This document shows positions 34,778 through 45,559 of a stretch of DNA of 64,000 nt, piece after piece. Each line of letters opens with the position of its first letter. The first letter of the stretch is position 1. The notes beneath the pieces were generated by a model, which was given only the letters and a program-made list of their open reading frames with translations, was not told the origin of the DNA and searched no databases. This DNA comes from Kofleriaceae bacterium. Lineage in GTDB: Bacteria; Myxococcota_A; Polyangia; Haliangiales; Haliangiaceae. Location of the stretch: the NCBI GenBank assembly GCA_018057825.1, contig JAGPCY010000036.1:5261-69260 (forward strand), given 5' to 3'. The position numbers and the translations under genes are program-made.

Positions 34778-36468
34778 GGGTTGCCTTTCATGTCGGGCGG
34801 CGTCGGGTTGTCGTAGGGATCTTTGGGCTTGCCGCGTCCGCTCGAGCCGGAGCCCGAGCCCTTGCCGGGGGCCGGCTCGACGGGGCGGGCGCTGCCGCTC
34901 CCACTACCGCTACCACTACCGCTGCCGGCGGCGCTGCTGCCGCTGCCACTTCCGGCGGTACCACTTCCGGCGGTGCCACTGCCGCCGCCCGGCGCGGTCC
35001 CGACCACCCCGCGGCCGGGCTGACCGCGCGGCCGTTTGGGATCGGCGCTGCCGGCCGCCGGCGCCTTGGCCAGCACCGCCGACAGGGTCTCGTCGCGCCC
35101 CTCGCGCACCGACTTGCGCAGCTCGATCGCGGTGTAGCCGTCCTTGCTCAGGCGGACGGTGTGGACCTCGGCGCTCAGGCCGGCGACCACCAGGGGCGTG
35201 AGGCCGCGGCCGATCCCATCGATCTCGACGGTGGCGCCCGGCGGATCGGTCACGACCTCGAGGGCGCCGACCGCCGCGGCCGGGGTCGGCGGCGGCGCTT
35301 CGGCGGGGGCCGCGATCGGGGCACCGCCGCGCGGGCGTAGCGCGACCACGACGATGCCAGCGCCGAGCGCGGCGGCGCCCGCGACCACCGCCGCCATCCA
35401 CGGCCAGCGCCGGATGCGGGTGGTCGTGACCGGCGCGACCGGCTGGCGCGAGGTCGTCGGCACCGACGCGCCGCCCGGCGTGGCCGCGGCCTTGGCGACC
35501 CGGGCCCGCGCCGAGCCCGGGGCGGTCATCCCACCCAGCGCCGGCGGTGGCGGTAGGCTGCGCCCGGTGAGGGTGGCGATGCCGTCGAGGTTGGCGAGCT
35601 GGGCGTCGGTCGGCAGGGCCAGCGCCATCTCGGTGGCGTTGGCGAACCGGTCGGCCGGATCCTTCTCGAGGGCGCGGTGGACCGCGGCGACCAGGGCCGG
35701 CGGCAGATCGGGGCGCGCCAGGCCGAGCGGCGGCGGCGGGGTGTGCAGGTGCTGGGTCACCAGGGCGATGTAGGTCGGGGCCTCGAAGGGCGGGCGGCCG
35801 GCCAGGAGCTCGTAGAGCATCACCCCGACCGCGTACAGGTCGACCCGGGCGTCGATCTCGCCAGTGCCCATGGCCTGCTCGGGCGCCATGTACACCGGCG
35901 TGCCGATCACCGCGCCGGTCGCGGTCAGGCGGACCTTGCTCTCGGTCGACTGGATGAACTTGGAGATTCCGAAATCCATGATCTTGACGAAGTCCGGGAA
36001 ATCCGGCTTCTGCAGCAAGAACACGTTTTCCGGCTTCATGTCGCGGTGGATGATGCCCTTGGCGTGGGCCGCCGACAGGCCGCGCAGGACCTGTCGCACG
36101 ATCGGCACCGCCCGGGCCGCCGCCATGGGCCCGGTGGCCTCGGCGACGTCGGCCAGGCTCATCCCGACCAGCAGCTCCATCACCAGGTAGCTGCGCCCGT
36201 CGTCGGTGATCCCGGCGTCGAAGACCTCGACGATGTGCTGGTCGCCGATCGCGCTGGCGGTCCGGGCCTCGCGCTCGAAGCGGGCGATGACCTCGTCGTC
36301 CTCGTGGTACTTCTCGAGGAGGACCTTGACCGCGACCCGCTTGCCGATGCCCAGGTGATCGGCCTCGTAGACCAGCCCCATGCCGCCCTTGCCGACCCGG
36401 CGCAAGAGCCGGTAGCGGCCGGCGATCACGGCGCCGAGCATCGGGTCGGTGGCGAGGTCGGGCCGCAC
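34765..36468 (-). CDS. Membrane Ser/Thr protein kinase with PEGA domain
   Basis: 567 residues. Kinase domain at ~18-275: glycine loop GKGGMG at 26-31, Lys48, HRDMKPEN at 141-148, DFG at 165-167 and an APEQ motif, so all catalytic residues are present. A transmembrane helix lies at ~355-378. The periplasmic part starts with a PEGA domain (~402-466), then a Gly/Ser-rich low-complexity tail. Eukaryotic-like kinases of this layout are a hallmark of myxobacteria. The gene overlaps the TPR/PEGA gene by 13 nt, suggesting a functional pair across the envelope. GTG start at 36468, 9 nt after TAAGAT. Confidence 0.93.
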   Translation of the reverse strand: MRPDLATDPMLGAVIAGRYRLLRRVGKGGMGLVYEADHLGIGKRVAVKVLLEKYHEDDEVIARFEREARTASAIGDQHIVEVFDAGITDDGRSYLVMELLVGMSLADVAEATGPMAAARAVPIVRQVLRGLSAAHAKGIIHRDMKPENVFLLQKPDFPDFVKIMDFGISKFIQSTESKVRLTATGAVIGTPVYMAPEQAMGTGEIDARVDLYAVGVMLYELLAGRPPFEAPTYIALVTQHLHTPPPPLGLARPDLPPALVAAVHRALEKDPADRFANATEMALALPTDAQLANLDGIATLTGRSLPPPPALGGMTAPGSARARVAKAAATPGGASVPTTSRQPVAPVTTTRIRRWPWMAAVVAGAAALGAGIVVVALRPRGGAPIAAPAEAPPPTPAAAVGALEVVTDPPGATVEIDGIGRGLTPLVVAGLSAEVHTVRLSKDGYTAIELRKSVREGRDETLSAVLAKAPAAGSADPKRPRGQPGRGVVGTAPGGGSGTAGSGTAGSGSGSSAAGSGSGSGSGSGSARPVEPAPGKGSGSGSSGRGKPKDPYDNPTPPDMKGNPFGT

Positions 36469-36477
36469 GGCGCCGCC

Positions 36478-36483
36478 ATCTTA
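36478..36483 (-). promoter_or_regulatory. -10-like TAAGAT
   Basis: On the minus strand TAAGAT (close to TATAAT) ends 9 nt before the kinase GTG at 36468. Confidence 0.45.
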
Positions 36484-36530
36484 GCATCGCGGTCCGGCCA
36501 GCGCCGGTCCCACAGGCGCCGCGCCGCCGA

Positions 36531-36600
36531 TGGCCGCAGCTACCTGTCGTCGGACGGTCGGCCGGTGGCCGCAGCTACCTGCCGTCGGACGGACGGCCGG
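36531..36600 (+). repeat. 35-bp direct duplication
   Basis: TGGCCGCAGCTACCTG...GGCCGG occurs at 36531-36565 and 36566-36600 with three differences. It lies between the stop of the PBP gene and the kinase promoter. Confidence 0.85.
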
Positions 36601-36612
36601 CGGCGGCCAGGG

Positions 36613-39162
<2,550 letters not shown>

Positions 39163-39173
39163 GACGGTCGCGC

Positions 39174-39179
39174 AGCCTA
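39174..39179 (-). promoter_or_regulatory. -10-like TAGGCT for the PBP gene
   Basis: On the minus strand TAGGCT ends 11 nt before the GTG at 39162. Confidence 0.4.
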
Positions 39180-39216
39180 GCAGAAGGCGGGCGCGGCGGA
39201 TCGGTTTCGGAGCTGA

Positions 39217-39222
39217 TACGCT
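39217..39222 (+). promoter_or_regulatory. -10-like TACGCT
   Basis: TACGCT ends 6 nt before the GTG at 39229. It is divergent from the PBP promoter 38 bp away. Confidence 0.4.
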
Positions 39223-39228
39223 GGACCC

Positions 39229-39807
39229 GTGAAGTACCTGCCGATCGCGGTCGTCGTCGCCGGCGTGGCGGCTGGCGTGTGGTGGGCCAGGCGGGATCGC
39301 GGCGCCGCGCCCCGGCCCGCGGCGCCTGGCCCGACGGTGACCTCGGTTCCGCCCGCGACGCCGACGCCGGCCACCCCTGGGCCCGCCGCGCGTCCCGGCG
39401 CGCCGCGGCCGATCGCGGTGCGACCGCCGCCGAGCGCCGCGCTCCCTGAGGCCGCGCCGCCGGCTCCCGGCCCGGGGGCGACCGCGCCCGGCTTCGAGTC
39501 CGAGTCGCGCGATCCGGCCTGGGCGGTCGAGCAGGAGCGCGAGCTGGCCGCGCGCCTGGCCGCCGTCGAGGAGCTGGCCACCGCGCGCGGCGCCGAGGTC
39601 GAGGTCACGGCGGTCGAGTGCCGCACCAGCCAGTGCCGCTTCACGGCGGAGGCGCCGACCCTGGCCGGGTTGTCGGCGCTGTACGGCGCGATCGAGACGC
39701 CCGAGGGCCTGTACGGCTGGGCCGACCTGGTCGTGCTCGGCGGCGTCGAGGTCGATCCGACCACCGGCGGCGCGACCACCGCGGTCACCGTCGTGTTCGA
39801 GCGCTGA
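39229..39807 (+). CDS. Membrane-anchored protein with Cys-pair domain
   Basis: 192 residues. The N-terminal signal anchor is KYLPIAVVVAGVAAGVWWA. A Pro/Ala-rich linker runs from ~28 to ~95. The C-terminal domain (~100-192) contains VECRTSQCRF, a closely spaced Cys pair frequent in myxobacterial secreted proteins (recalled pattern, family not named). Probably periplasmic; function unknown. Confidence 0.6.
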   Translation: MKYLPIAVVVAGVAAGVWWARRDRGAAPRPAAPGPTVTSVPPATPTPATPGPAARPGAPRPIAVRPPPSAALPEAAPPAPGPGATAPGFESESRDPAWAVEQERELAARLAAVEELATARGAEVEVTAVECRTSQCRFTAEAPTLAGLSALYGAIETPEGLYGWADLVVLGGVEVDPTTGGATTAVTVVFER

Positions 39808-39818
39808 CCGGGCTCGCG

Positions 39819-40337
39819 CTACGGCCGCGGCCGCAGCGGACCCGGCGCGCCGCACAGCGGACAGCCCTCGGCGGCGATCGCCCAGTCGCAGTCGTCGCAG
39901 CCGATCGCGACGACATGGAAGCCGGGCTCGCCGAGGAGCGCGACCGGCCGCGGCCGCGGCGGCTGGCCGGGCGTCGAGGTGACCGCCGCCGGCGTCAGGC
40001 CGAGCACGCCGCACTCGGTGCCGCCGCAGCGCGGGCAACGCTTGGGCGGGGTCAGGCGCGAGGCCGCGGTCCGGATCGCCGGCGCGGCGCCGGGGGCGTG
40101 GCAGCGCGGACAGTCGTCGCTGGCGTAGGCGACCCGGCCACAACCGGCGCAGGCGATCCGGGTGATGCCATCGATGAACTTCTCGCCGTCGTGGGCCCAC
40201 TTGCCGTCGTCGTTGGCGTCGCCGAGCATGCAGGCGTGGTAGCGATCGAGGTAGGTCTCGATGGCGTAGGCCTGGCCGCCGCACGCGGAGCAGGGCGCGA
40301 TCGCGGCGGTGAAGCGGGCCTCGTCGAGGTGGCTCAT
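39819..40337 (-). CDS. Multi-zinc-ribbon protein
   Basis: 172 residues with five CxxC-type pairs: PCSACGG, IACAGCG, DCPRCHA, RCPRCGG and GCPLCGA, plus GCDDCDW. A short DANDDGKW loop near residue 40 could bind calcium. It has no membrane segment. Zinc-ribbon strings like this often mediate protein or nucleic-acid contacts; the family is unknown. Convergent with the previous gene with an 11-nt gap. TATGGT ends 8 nt before its ATG. Confidence 0.65.
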   Translation of the reverse strand: MSHLDEARFTAAIAPCSACGGQAYAIETYLDRYHACMLGDANDDGKWAHDGEKFIDGITRIACAGCGRVAYASDDCPRCHAPGAAPAIRTAASRLTPPKRCPRCGGTECGVLGLTPAAVTSTPGQPPRPRPVALLGEPGFHVVAIGCDDCDWAIAAEGCPLCGAPGPLRPRP

Positions 40338-40345
40338 CGCCGCGC

Positions 40346-40351
40346 ACCATA
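40346..40351 (-). promoter_or_regulatory. -10-like TATGGT
   Basis: On the minus strand TATGGT ends 8 nt before the ATG at 40337. Confidence 0.4.
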
Positions 40352-40374
40352 GCGCGCCCAGGCGAGCCGCGTGC

Positions 40375-40380
40375 TACCAG
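40375..40380 (+). promoter_or_regulatory. -10-like TACCAG
   Basis: TACCAG ends 7 nt before the ATG at 40388; a weaker match to the pattern seen elsewhere. Confidence 0.3.
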
Positions 40381-40387
40381 GACGGCG

Positions 40388-41995
40388 ATGGCAGCACCGC
40401 GCTGGTTCGAGCCGCCACCGCCGGCCGGCGCTGCGCCGGCGGTGATGCCGAGCCCGTTCGCCGACGGCGCGCCGCATCCGCTGGCGGCCCGGGCCGCCGC
40501 CGAGCTCTTGCGCGAGCTGGCCGCCGATCCCCGACCGCTCGACGAGCGCGGCGGCGGCAAGATGTTCGGCGTGCTGGTGGTGCGCGACCGCGCCGAGCGG
40601 CTCGGCTACCTGCGCGGGTTCTCCGGCATGCTGCGCGGCGCGTGGCAGGTCGACGGGTTCGCGCCGCCGCTGTTCGACCCCGGCGAGCGCGCCGGGTGGT
40701 GGCCGGCCGGCGAGGCCGAGCTGGCCTCGCTGACCCGGGCCGCCGACGCCGCGGCCGCGCGCGCGACCACCGCCGAGGCTGCGCTCACCGCGCTCGCCGC
40801 GCGTCACCGCGACGAGCGCCAGGTCGCCGCCGCCGCCGCCGCGGAGGCCAAGGCGACGCGCGCCGCCGCCCGGGCCGCCGGCGGCGATCTCGCGGCGCTC
40901 GCCGAGGCCAGCCGGGCCGACGGTCGGGCGGCCCGGGCGCTGCGCGCCGCGCACCGCGAGGCCCTCGCCGTCGCCACGGCCGCCTGGACCGACGCGGTCG
41001 CCGAGCGCGACCGCGTGGCCGCGGTCCGGGCCGCGCGCTCGCGGGCGCTCTACCAGGCGGTGATCGACGGCTACCGCGCCGTCGACGGCCGCGGCGCGCC
41101 AGTGGCCCTGGCCGACTGCTACGACGGCCCGCCGCCCGGCGGCGCCGGCGACTGCGCCGGGCCCAAGCTCCTCGGCTGGGCCCACCGCCTCGGTCTGCGG
41201 CCGGTGGCCCTGGCCGAGTTCTGGTGGGGCCCCGACGAGGCCGGCCGGATCGCCGGCCGCTTCTACCCGGCGTGCCGCGGCAAGTGCGGCCCGCTCCTGC
41301 CGGCGATGCTGGTCGGCTGCGCGGTCGCGCCGGCGCCGGCCTACGGCGACGATCCGCCTGGTCCTGACGAGCCGCGGGTGGTCCACGCCGATCGCTGGCT
41401 GTGTGTCGTCGACAAGCCGGTCGGCCTGTTGTCGGTGCCGGGCCGCACCGGCAACCTGCGCGACTCGGTCGCGACCCGGCTGCGCGCCCGCGATCCCGAG
41501 GCCACCGGCCCGCTGGTGGTGCATCGCCTCGACCTCGACACCTCGGGCCTGCTCCTGTGCGCGCGCGATCCCGACACCCACCGCTGCCTGGCCGCGGCCT
41601 TCGCCCGCCGCGCGATCGCCAAGCGCTACGTCGCGATCCTCGACGGCGAGGTCGCCGACGACGCCGGCGCGATCGACCTGCCGCTCCGCCTCGACCCCGA
41701 CGATCGGCCGCGACAGGTCGTCGATCTCCGCCACGGCAAGCCGGCCTCGACCAGCTATCGCGTGGTGGCGCGGGGCCCGGGCTGGACCCGGGTCGAGCTG
41801 GTTCCGCACACCGGGCGCACCCACCAGCTCCGGGTCCACGCCGCGGTCGGGCTGGGCGCACCGATCCTGGGTGATCGACTGTACGGCCGGGTCGCCGGGC
41901 CGCGGGTCCGGCTGCACCTGCACGCCGCCGGGCTGGGCTTCGTGCACCCGGCGACCGGCGCGATGGTCGAGCTGACGTCGCCGGTTCCGTTCTGA
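40388..41995 (+). CDS. RluA-family pseudouridine synthase with long N-terminal extension
   Basis: 535 residues. The C-terminal ~215 residues are a RluA-type synthase: VVDKPVGLLSVPG, the catalytic Asp in HRLDLDTSGLLLCAR and RTHQLRVHAAVGLG. It isomerises uridine in rRNA or tRNA. The N-terminal ~320 residues are an extension with KMFGVLVVRD, a W-rich stretch (RGAWQVDGFAPPLFD), a long Ala-rich charged helix (~115-215, probable coiled coil) and several Cys. RluA-like proteins of ~550 residues with this front end exist in proteobacteria (recalled). Confidence 0.88.
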   Translation: MAAPRWFEPPPPAGAAPAVMPSPFADGAPHPLAARAAAELLRELAADPRPLDERGGGKMFGVLVVRDRAERLGYLRGFSGMLRGAWQVDGFAPPLFDPGERAGWWPAGEAELASLTRAADAAAARATTAEAALTALAARHRDERQVAAAAAAEAKATRAAARAAGGDLAALAEASRADGRAARALRAAHREALAVATAAWTDAVAERDRVAAVRAARSRALYQAVIDGYRAVDGRGAPVALADCYDGPPPGGAGDCAGPKLLGWAHRLGLRPVALAEFWWGPDEAGRIAGRFYPACRGKCGPLLPAMLVGCAVAPAPAYGDDPPGPDEPRVVHADRWLCVVDKPVGLLSVPGRTGNLRDSVATRLRARDPEATGPLVVHRLDLDTSGLLLCARDPDTHRCLAAAFARRAIAKRYVAILDGEVADDAGAIDLPLRLDPDDRPRQVVDLRHGKPASTSYRVVARGPGWTRVELVPHTGRTHQLRVHAAVGLGAPILGDRLYGRVAGPRVRLHLHAAGLGFVHPATGAMVELTSPVPF

Positions 41996-41997
41996 GG

Positions 41998-42092
41998 GAG
42001 GCCGAGGTCGGGGCGGAGGCGGAGGCCGAGGCGGAGACCGAGACCGAGACCGAGGCCGAGACCGAGGCCGAGGCCGAGACCGAGACCGAGGC
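41998..42092 (+). repeat. (GAGACC)n hexanucleotide tract, copy D
   Basis: About fifteen imperfect hexamers (GAGGCC, GAGGCG, GAGACC) beginning 3 nt after the stop codon of the RluA-type gene. Confidence 0.85.
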
Positions 42093-42169
42093 GCACCGAA
42101 TCGTCGCGTCGGGCGCGCGAATCCGGCGCCCGCGCTTGTGCCGGCGACGGCGGGCGGCTATTGCGCGGC

Positions 42170-43891
42170 ATGCCCTTCTCGTCGGCCCATCCCGGCCTCC
42201 AGCGCGCGCTGACCGAGCGCGGCTACGCCGCTCCCACCCCGGTCCAGGCCGCCGTCCTCGACCCCGAGGCCCGCGACCGCGACCTCCTGGTGTCGGCGCA
42301 GACCGGCTCGGGCAAGACCGTCGCGTTCGGGCTGGCGCTGGCCCAGCCGCTCCTGGGCGAGGCCGAGCGGTTCTCCTCCGGACCGGTGCGCGCGCTGGTG
42401 ATCGCGCCGACCCGCGAGCTCGCGCTCCAGGTCCGCCGCGAGCTCGAGTGGCTCTACGCACCGACCGGGGCGCGGGTGATCGCGTGCGTCGGCGGCATGG
42501 ATCCGCGGCGCGAGGCCATGCTCCTGCGCGAGGGTGCGCACATCGTGGTCGGCACCCCCGGCCGCCTGCGCGATCACGTCGACCGCGGCAACGTGTCGTT
42601 CGGCGAGGTCTCGGCGGTGGTGCTCGACGAGGCCGACGAGATGCTCGACCTCGGCTTCCGCGAGGACATCGAGGCCCTGCTCGACCTGACGCCGGCGACC
42701 CGCCGCACGCTCCTGTTCTCGGCCACCTTGCCGCCGGCGATCCAGTCGCTGGCCAAGCGCTACCAAGTGAACGCGCTGCGCCTGGCCACCGCCGACGAGC
42801 GCACGCCCCACGTCGACATCGACTATCAGGCGATGTTGATCCCGCCGCGCGAGCGCGAGCTGGCGGTGGTCAACGTGCTGCGCTTCATGGACGCCGGCGG
42901 CGCGCTGGTGTTCTGCGCCACCCGCGACGGCGTCACCCACCTGGCCGCCAACCTCAACGAGCGCGGCTTCGCAGTGGTCGCGCTGTCGGGCGAGCTGTCC
43001 CAGGCCGAGCGGACCCGCGCCCTCCAGTCGTTGCGCGACGGCCGAGCCCGGGTGTGCATCGCCACCGACGTCGCCGCCCGCGGCCTCGATCTGCCCGACC
43101 TCGGCCTGGTGGTCCACGCCGACCTGCCGCAGAACGCGCAGGTCCTGCTCCACCGCAGCGGCCGCACCGGTCGCGCCGGCAAGAAGGGCACCGCGATCGT
43201 GCTCGTGACGGTGCCGGCGCGCGGCCACGCCACGCGCATGTTCGCGACCGCCGGCGTCCGCCCGCGCTGGACCACGCCGCCGACCGCCGAGCAGATCCGC
43301 GCTGGCGACGGCGCGCGCCTGACCGCCGAGATCGCCGCGCTGGCCGGCGAGGCCAGCGACGACGAGAAGGCTGCCGCCGCGGCTCTGGCCGGCGAGCGCA
43401 CGGCCCTCGAGCTGGCGACGGTCCTCATCCGCTGGCACCGGGCTCGACTGCCGGCGCCCGAGGAGCTGTCGATCATCGCCCCGCCGTCGGCCAAGACCAA
43501 GACCCGGCCCGAGCGCAACGACCGCCCGACCTTCGCGCCGCGCGGCGGCGGCGAGGCCGGCCCGCCGGTGTGGTTCCGCATCGACGTCGGTCGCCTGCGC
43601 AACGCCGATCCGCGCTGGCTCATCCCGGTGATCTGCACTCGCGGGGGCATCACCAAGGCCGAGATCGGCGCGATCCGCGTCCTGCCGCGTGAGACCCACT
43701 TCGAGATCATCGGCGCCGCCGCCGAGCACTTCGAGCGAACCTCGGCGCGGCCGCCCAAGGATCACCCCGACCGCACCGTGCGCATGGCGCGCATCGGCCG
43801 CGCCCCGGTGTTCGACGAGCCCGAGGCCAGCGACCGGCCCGCGCGCCGCGGCCCGCCGCCGCGCCGCCTACCGCCGCGCCGCCCGCGCTGA
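42170..43891 (+). CDS. DEAD-box RNA helicase (DeaD/DbpA type)
   Basis: 573 residues from ATG 42170. Motifs in order: Q-motif region GYAAPTPVQAA, I AQTGSGKT, Ia PTREL, Ib TPGRL, II DEAD, III SAT, IV-V VVALSGELSQ and ATDVAARGLDL and VI HRSGRTGRAG. A C-terminal ~75-residue DbpA-type RNA-binding domain follows (VWFRIDVGRLRNADPRWLIP ... ITKAEIGAIRVLPRETHFEI), then a basic Arg/Pro tail. It would remodel RNA, probably in ribosome assembly. It follows tract D and the pseudouridine-synthase gene. Confidence 0.95.
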   Translation: MPFSSAHPGLQRALTERGYAAPTPVQAAVLDPEARDRDLLVSAQTGSGKTVAFGLALAQPLLGEAERFSSGPVRALVIAPTRELALQVRRELEWLYAPTGARVIACVGGMDPRREAMLLREGAHIVVGTPGRLRDHVDRGNVSFGEVSAVVLDEADEMLDLGFREDIEALLDLTPATRRTLLFSATLPPAIQSLAKRYQVNALRLATADERTPHVDIDYQAMLIPPRERELAVVNVLRFMDAGGALVFCATRDGVTHLAANLNERGFAVVALSGELSQAERTRALQSLRDGRARVCIATDVAARGLDLPDLGLVVHADLPQNAQVLLHRSGRTGRAGKKGTAIVLVTVPARGHATRMFATAGVRPRWTTPPTAEQIRAGDGARLTAEIAALAGEASDDEKAAAAALAGERTALELATVLIRWHRARLPAPEELSIIAPPSAKTKTRPERNDRPTFAPRGGGEAGPPVWFRIDVGRLRNADPRWLIPVICTRGGITKAEIGAIRVLPRETHFEIIGAAAEHFERTSARPPKDHPDRTVRMARIGRAPVFDEPEASDRPARRGPPPRRLPPRRPR

Positions 43892-43928
43892 GGCCGGGCG
43901 CGGCGCCGTGGTACCCTCGCGGCTCGCG

Positions 43929-44525
43929 ATGTTCGTGCCGCTGCCGCCGGTCCGCGATCAGGTCCACAACTGGGTGAACTGGGCCGGCGCGTTCACCGCC
44001 GAGCAGGTCGCCCGATGCGTGGCGCTGTGCGAGCAGCTCCCGCGCTCGGGCGGCACCACCTTCGAGAGCGGTAGTCGACCGGCCGCGACCGCGGTGCGGC
44101 GCTCCGAGGTGGCGTGGCTGCGGCCGTCGCCCGAGGCGAGCTGGCTGTTCGACAAGCTCGCGTACATCTGCGACGACATGAACTCGAAGTTCTTCCGCTT
44201 CGAGCTGTCGGGCTTTCACGAGCCGCTGCAGTACACGATCTACGAGCACCGCCCGGGGACCACGCCCGGCCACTACACCTGGCACATGGATCGCGGCGCC
44301 GACATCACGCCGCGCAAGCTCAGCCTGGTGGTGCAGCTCTCCGATCCGGCCGACTACGACGGCGGCGACCTCGAGCTGTTCTACGCCGATCCCGCGGTCC
44401 GCGCGCCCCGCGGCCTCGGCCACGTCGTCGGCTTCCCGTCCTTCGTCATGCACCGCGTGACGCCGGTGACCCGCGGACTCCGACGGTCGCTGGTGGTCTG
44501 GGTCGGCGGCCCCGGCTTCCGCTGA
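43929..44525 (+). CDS. 2OG-Fe(II) oxygenase (prolyl-4-hydroxylase-like)
   Basis: 198 residues. The jelly-roll ligands are visible: His and Asp in HYTWHMDRG (HxD), the distal His in VMHRVTPVTRGLRRSLVVW, with Arg for 2-oxoglutarate. LSLVVQLSDPADYDGGDLEL is the characteristic strand pattern. Such small enzymes hydroxylate proteins or small molecules; the substrate is unknown. The ATG lies 11 nt after TACCCT (43912-43917). It stands convergent with the toxin/immunity unit. Confidence 0.85.
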   Translation: MFVPLPPVRDQVHNWVNWAGAFTAEQVARCVALCEQLPRSGGTTFESGSRPAATAVRRSEVAWLRPSPEASWLFDKLAYICDDMNSKFFRFELSGFHEPLQYTIYEHRPGTTPGHYTWHMDRGADITPRKLSLVVQLSDPADYDGGDLELFYADPAVRAPRGLGHVVGFPSFVMHRVTPVTRGLRRSLVVWVGGPGFR

Positions 44526-44566
44526 TCGGCGCGGTGGGGATGCGGCGCGGGCTGGGGGCGGCGCGG

Positions 44567-44854
44567 CTACAGCTTCTTGAACTGGAACACCGCGTCGCAG
44601 ATCGCGTCGCAATAGGTGAGGTCGCTGGTCTCGAACTCGCGCACCGCGATGACGCCGAGGCTCAGGCTGTTCTTCTCCGGCGTGGTCGGGGAGCGACCGT
44701 CGGCGACGGTGTCGCGCATGAACACGAGCTGGTTGCGGATCGAGCCGAACATCGCCTGGGTTGGACCGCCCGGCGCGGCGGCGAGCCGCTCCTCGGTCAT
44801 GGTGAGGGCGGTGTCGATCAGGGTGGCGACCTGGGCGTGGGAGGGTGCGGACAT
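44567..44854 (-). CDS. Tsi6-like immunity protein
   Basis: 95 residues from ATG 44854 (a GTG-ATG pair at 44911/44908 is possible). The pattern IDTALTMTEERLAAAPG ... RNQLVFMRDTV ... LSLGVIAVREFETSD closely parallels the Tsi6 immunity family, whose members neutralise Tse6-type NAD(P)+ glycohydrolase effectors (recalled motif; no alignment run). It is the last gene of the unit that starts with the giant DUF4157 protein and lies 66 nt after the preceding gene. It probably protects against the internal toxin-like module of that protein. Confidence 0.65.
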   Translation of the reverse strand: MSAPSHAQVATLIDTALTMTEERLAAAPGGPTQAMFGSIRNQLVFMRDTVADGRSPTTPEKNSLSLGVIAVREFETSDLTYCDAICDAVFQFKKL

Positions 44855-44920
44855 AGGTGGCCTGGCATCGGCGGGCGCTTCGACCCGCTCGTCTCGATAG
44901 TAACGCATCACGGGCAGCCG

Positions 44921-45559
44921 CTAGCGACGTCGGGGATCTTCGGTGATCCTCCAGCCCTGCGCCTGGCACGCTGCCAGCCAGCGACTGAGCGGCTCGGCTC
45001 CGCAACCGTCGAGCCAGTGCGACCAGAAGATCGCCAGGTCAAAGGTCTGGTCGTCCCGGAGCCAGCGGACGGTCAGCGGTGGTTCGAGCAAGCTGCCCTG
45101 GGGGCCGTGGACGGCAGCCTGCCCGTGGTGGGCTACCACCGGCACGTCGTGATGCCCGCGCGCGCTACTGAGGCGGATCACCGACCCTGGCGCCAGATCG
45201 ACCCGGTAAGCGCCGCCGCGGATGGTCAGCACGTTGGCGGGAGGAAGGTCACGCAACCATGAGCCCAACACGTCGGAGTCGATCGACTCGACCACCCGGG
45301 CCTCTGGCGTCTTGTAGAGGGCGACTCGCTCGCCGTCGGGCGTGCGTAGCTGGCGATGGATGATCTTGCCGTCGTCATCCCACCCGACCTCGGCCTCCAC
45401 GGCCCCGGGCGAGGCGACCTCATCGGCGAAGTCGAGCATGAGGCGCAGCATGCGGCGGTCGGCCTCGCCCTCCGGGAGAAATGGCTCGCGAGCGAGGACC
45501 AGGCGACGGCCTGGAAACTCGTACAGCGTGCCTGCTTCGATCATCGGACGCGGGTCCAT
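44921..45559 (-). CDS. Candidate immunity protein for the giant effector
   Basis: 212 residues, cytoplasmic, no recognised family. It overlaps the 3' end of the giant gene by 19 nt, the usual position of a cognate immunity gene. It is rich in Asp/Glu and Trp (WDDDGKIIHRQL, RWLRDDQTFDLAIFWSHWLDG), typical of immunity proteins that mask a basic toxin face. It most likely pairs with the C-terminal module. The alternative is a processing or loading chaperone. Confidence 0.5.
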   Translation of the reverse strand: MDPRPMIEAGTLYEFPGRRLVLAREPFLPEGEADRRMLRLMLDFADEVASPGAVEAEVGWDDDGKIIHRQLRTPDGERVALYKTPEARVVESIDSDVLGSWLRDLPPANVLTIRGGAYRVDLAPGSVIRLSSARGHHDVPVVAHHGQAAVHGPQGSLLEPPLTVRWLRDDQTFDLAIFWSHWLDGCGAEPLSRWLAACQAQGWRITEDPRRR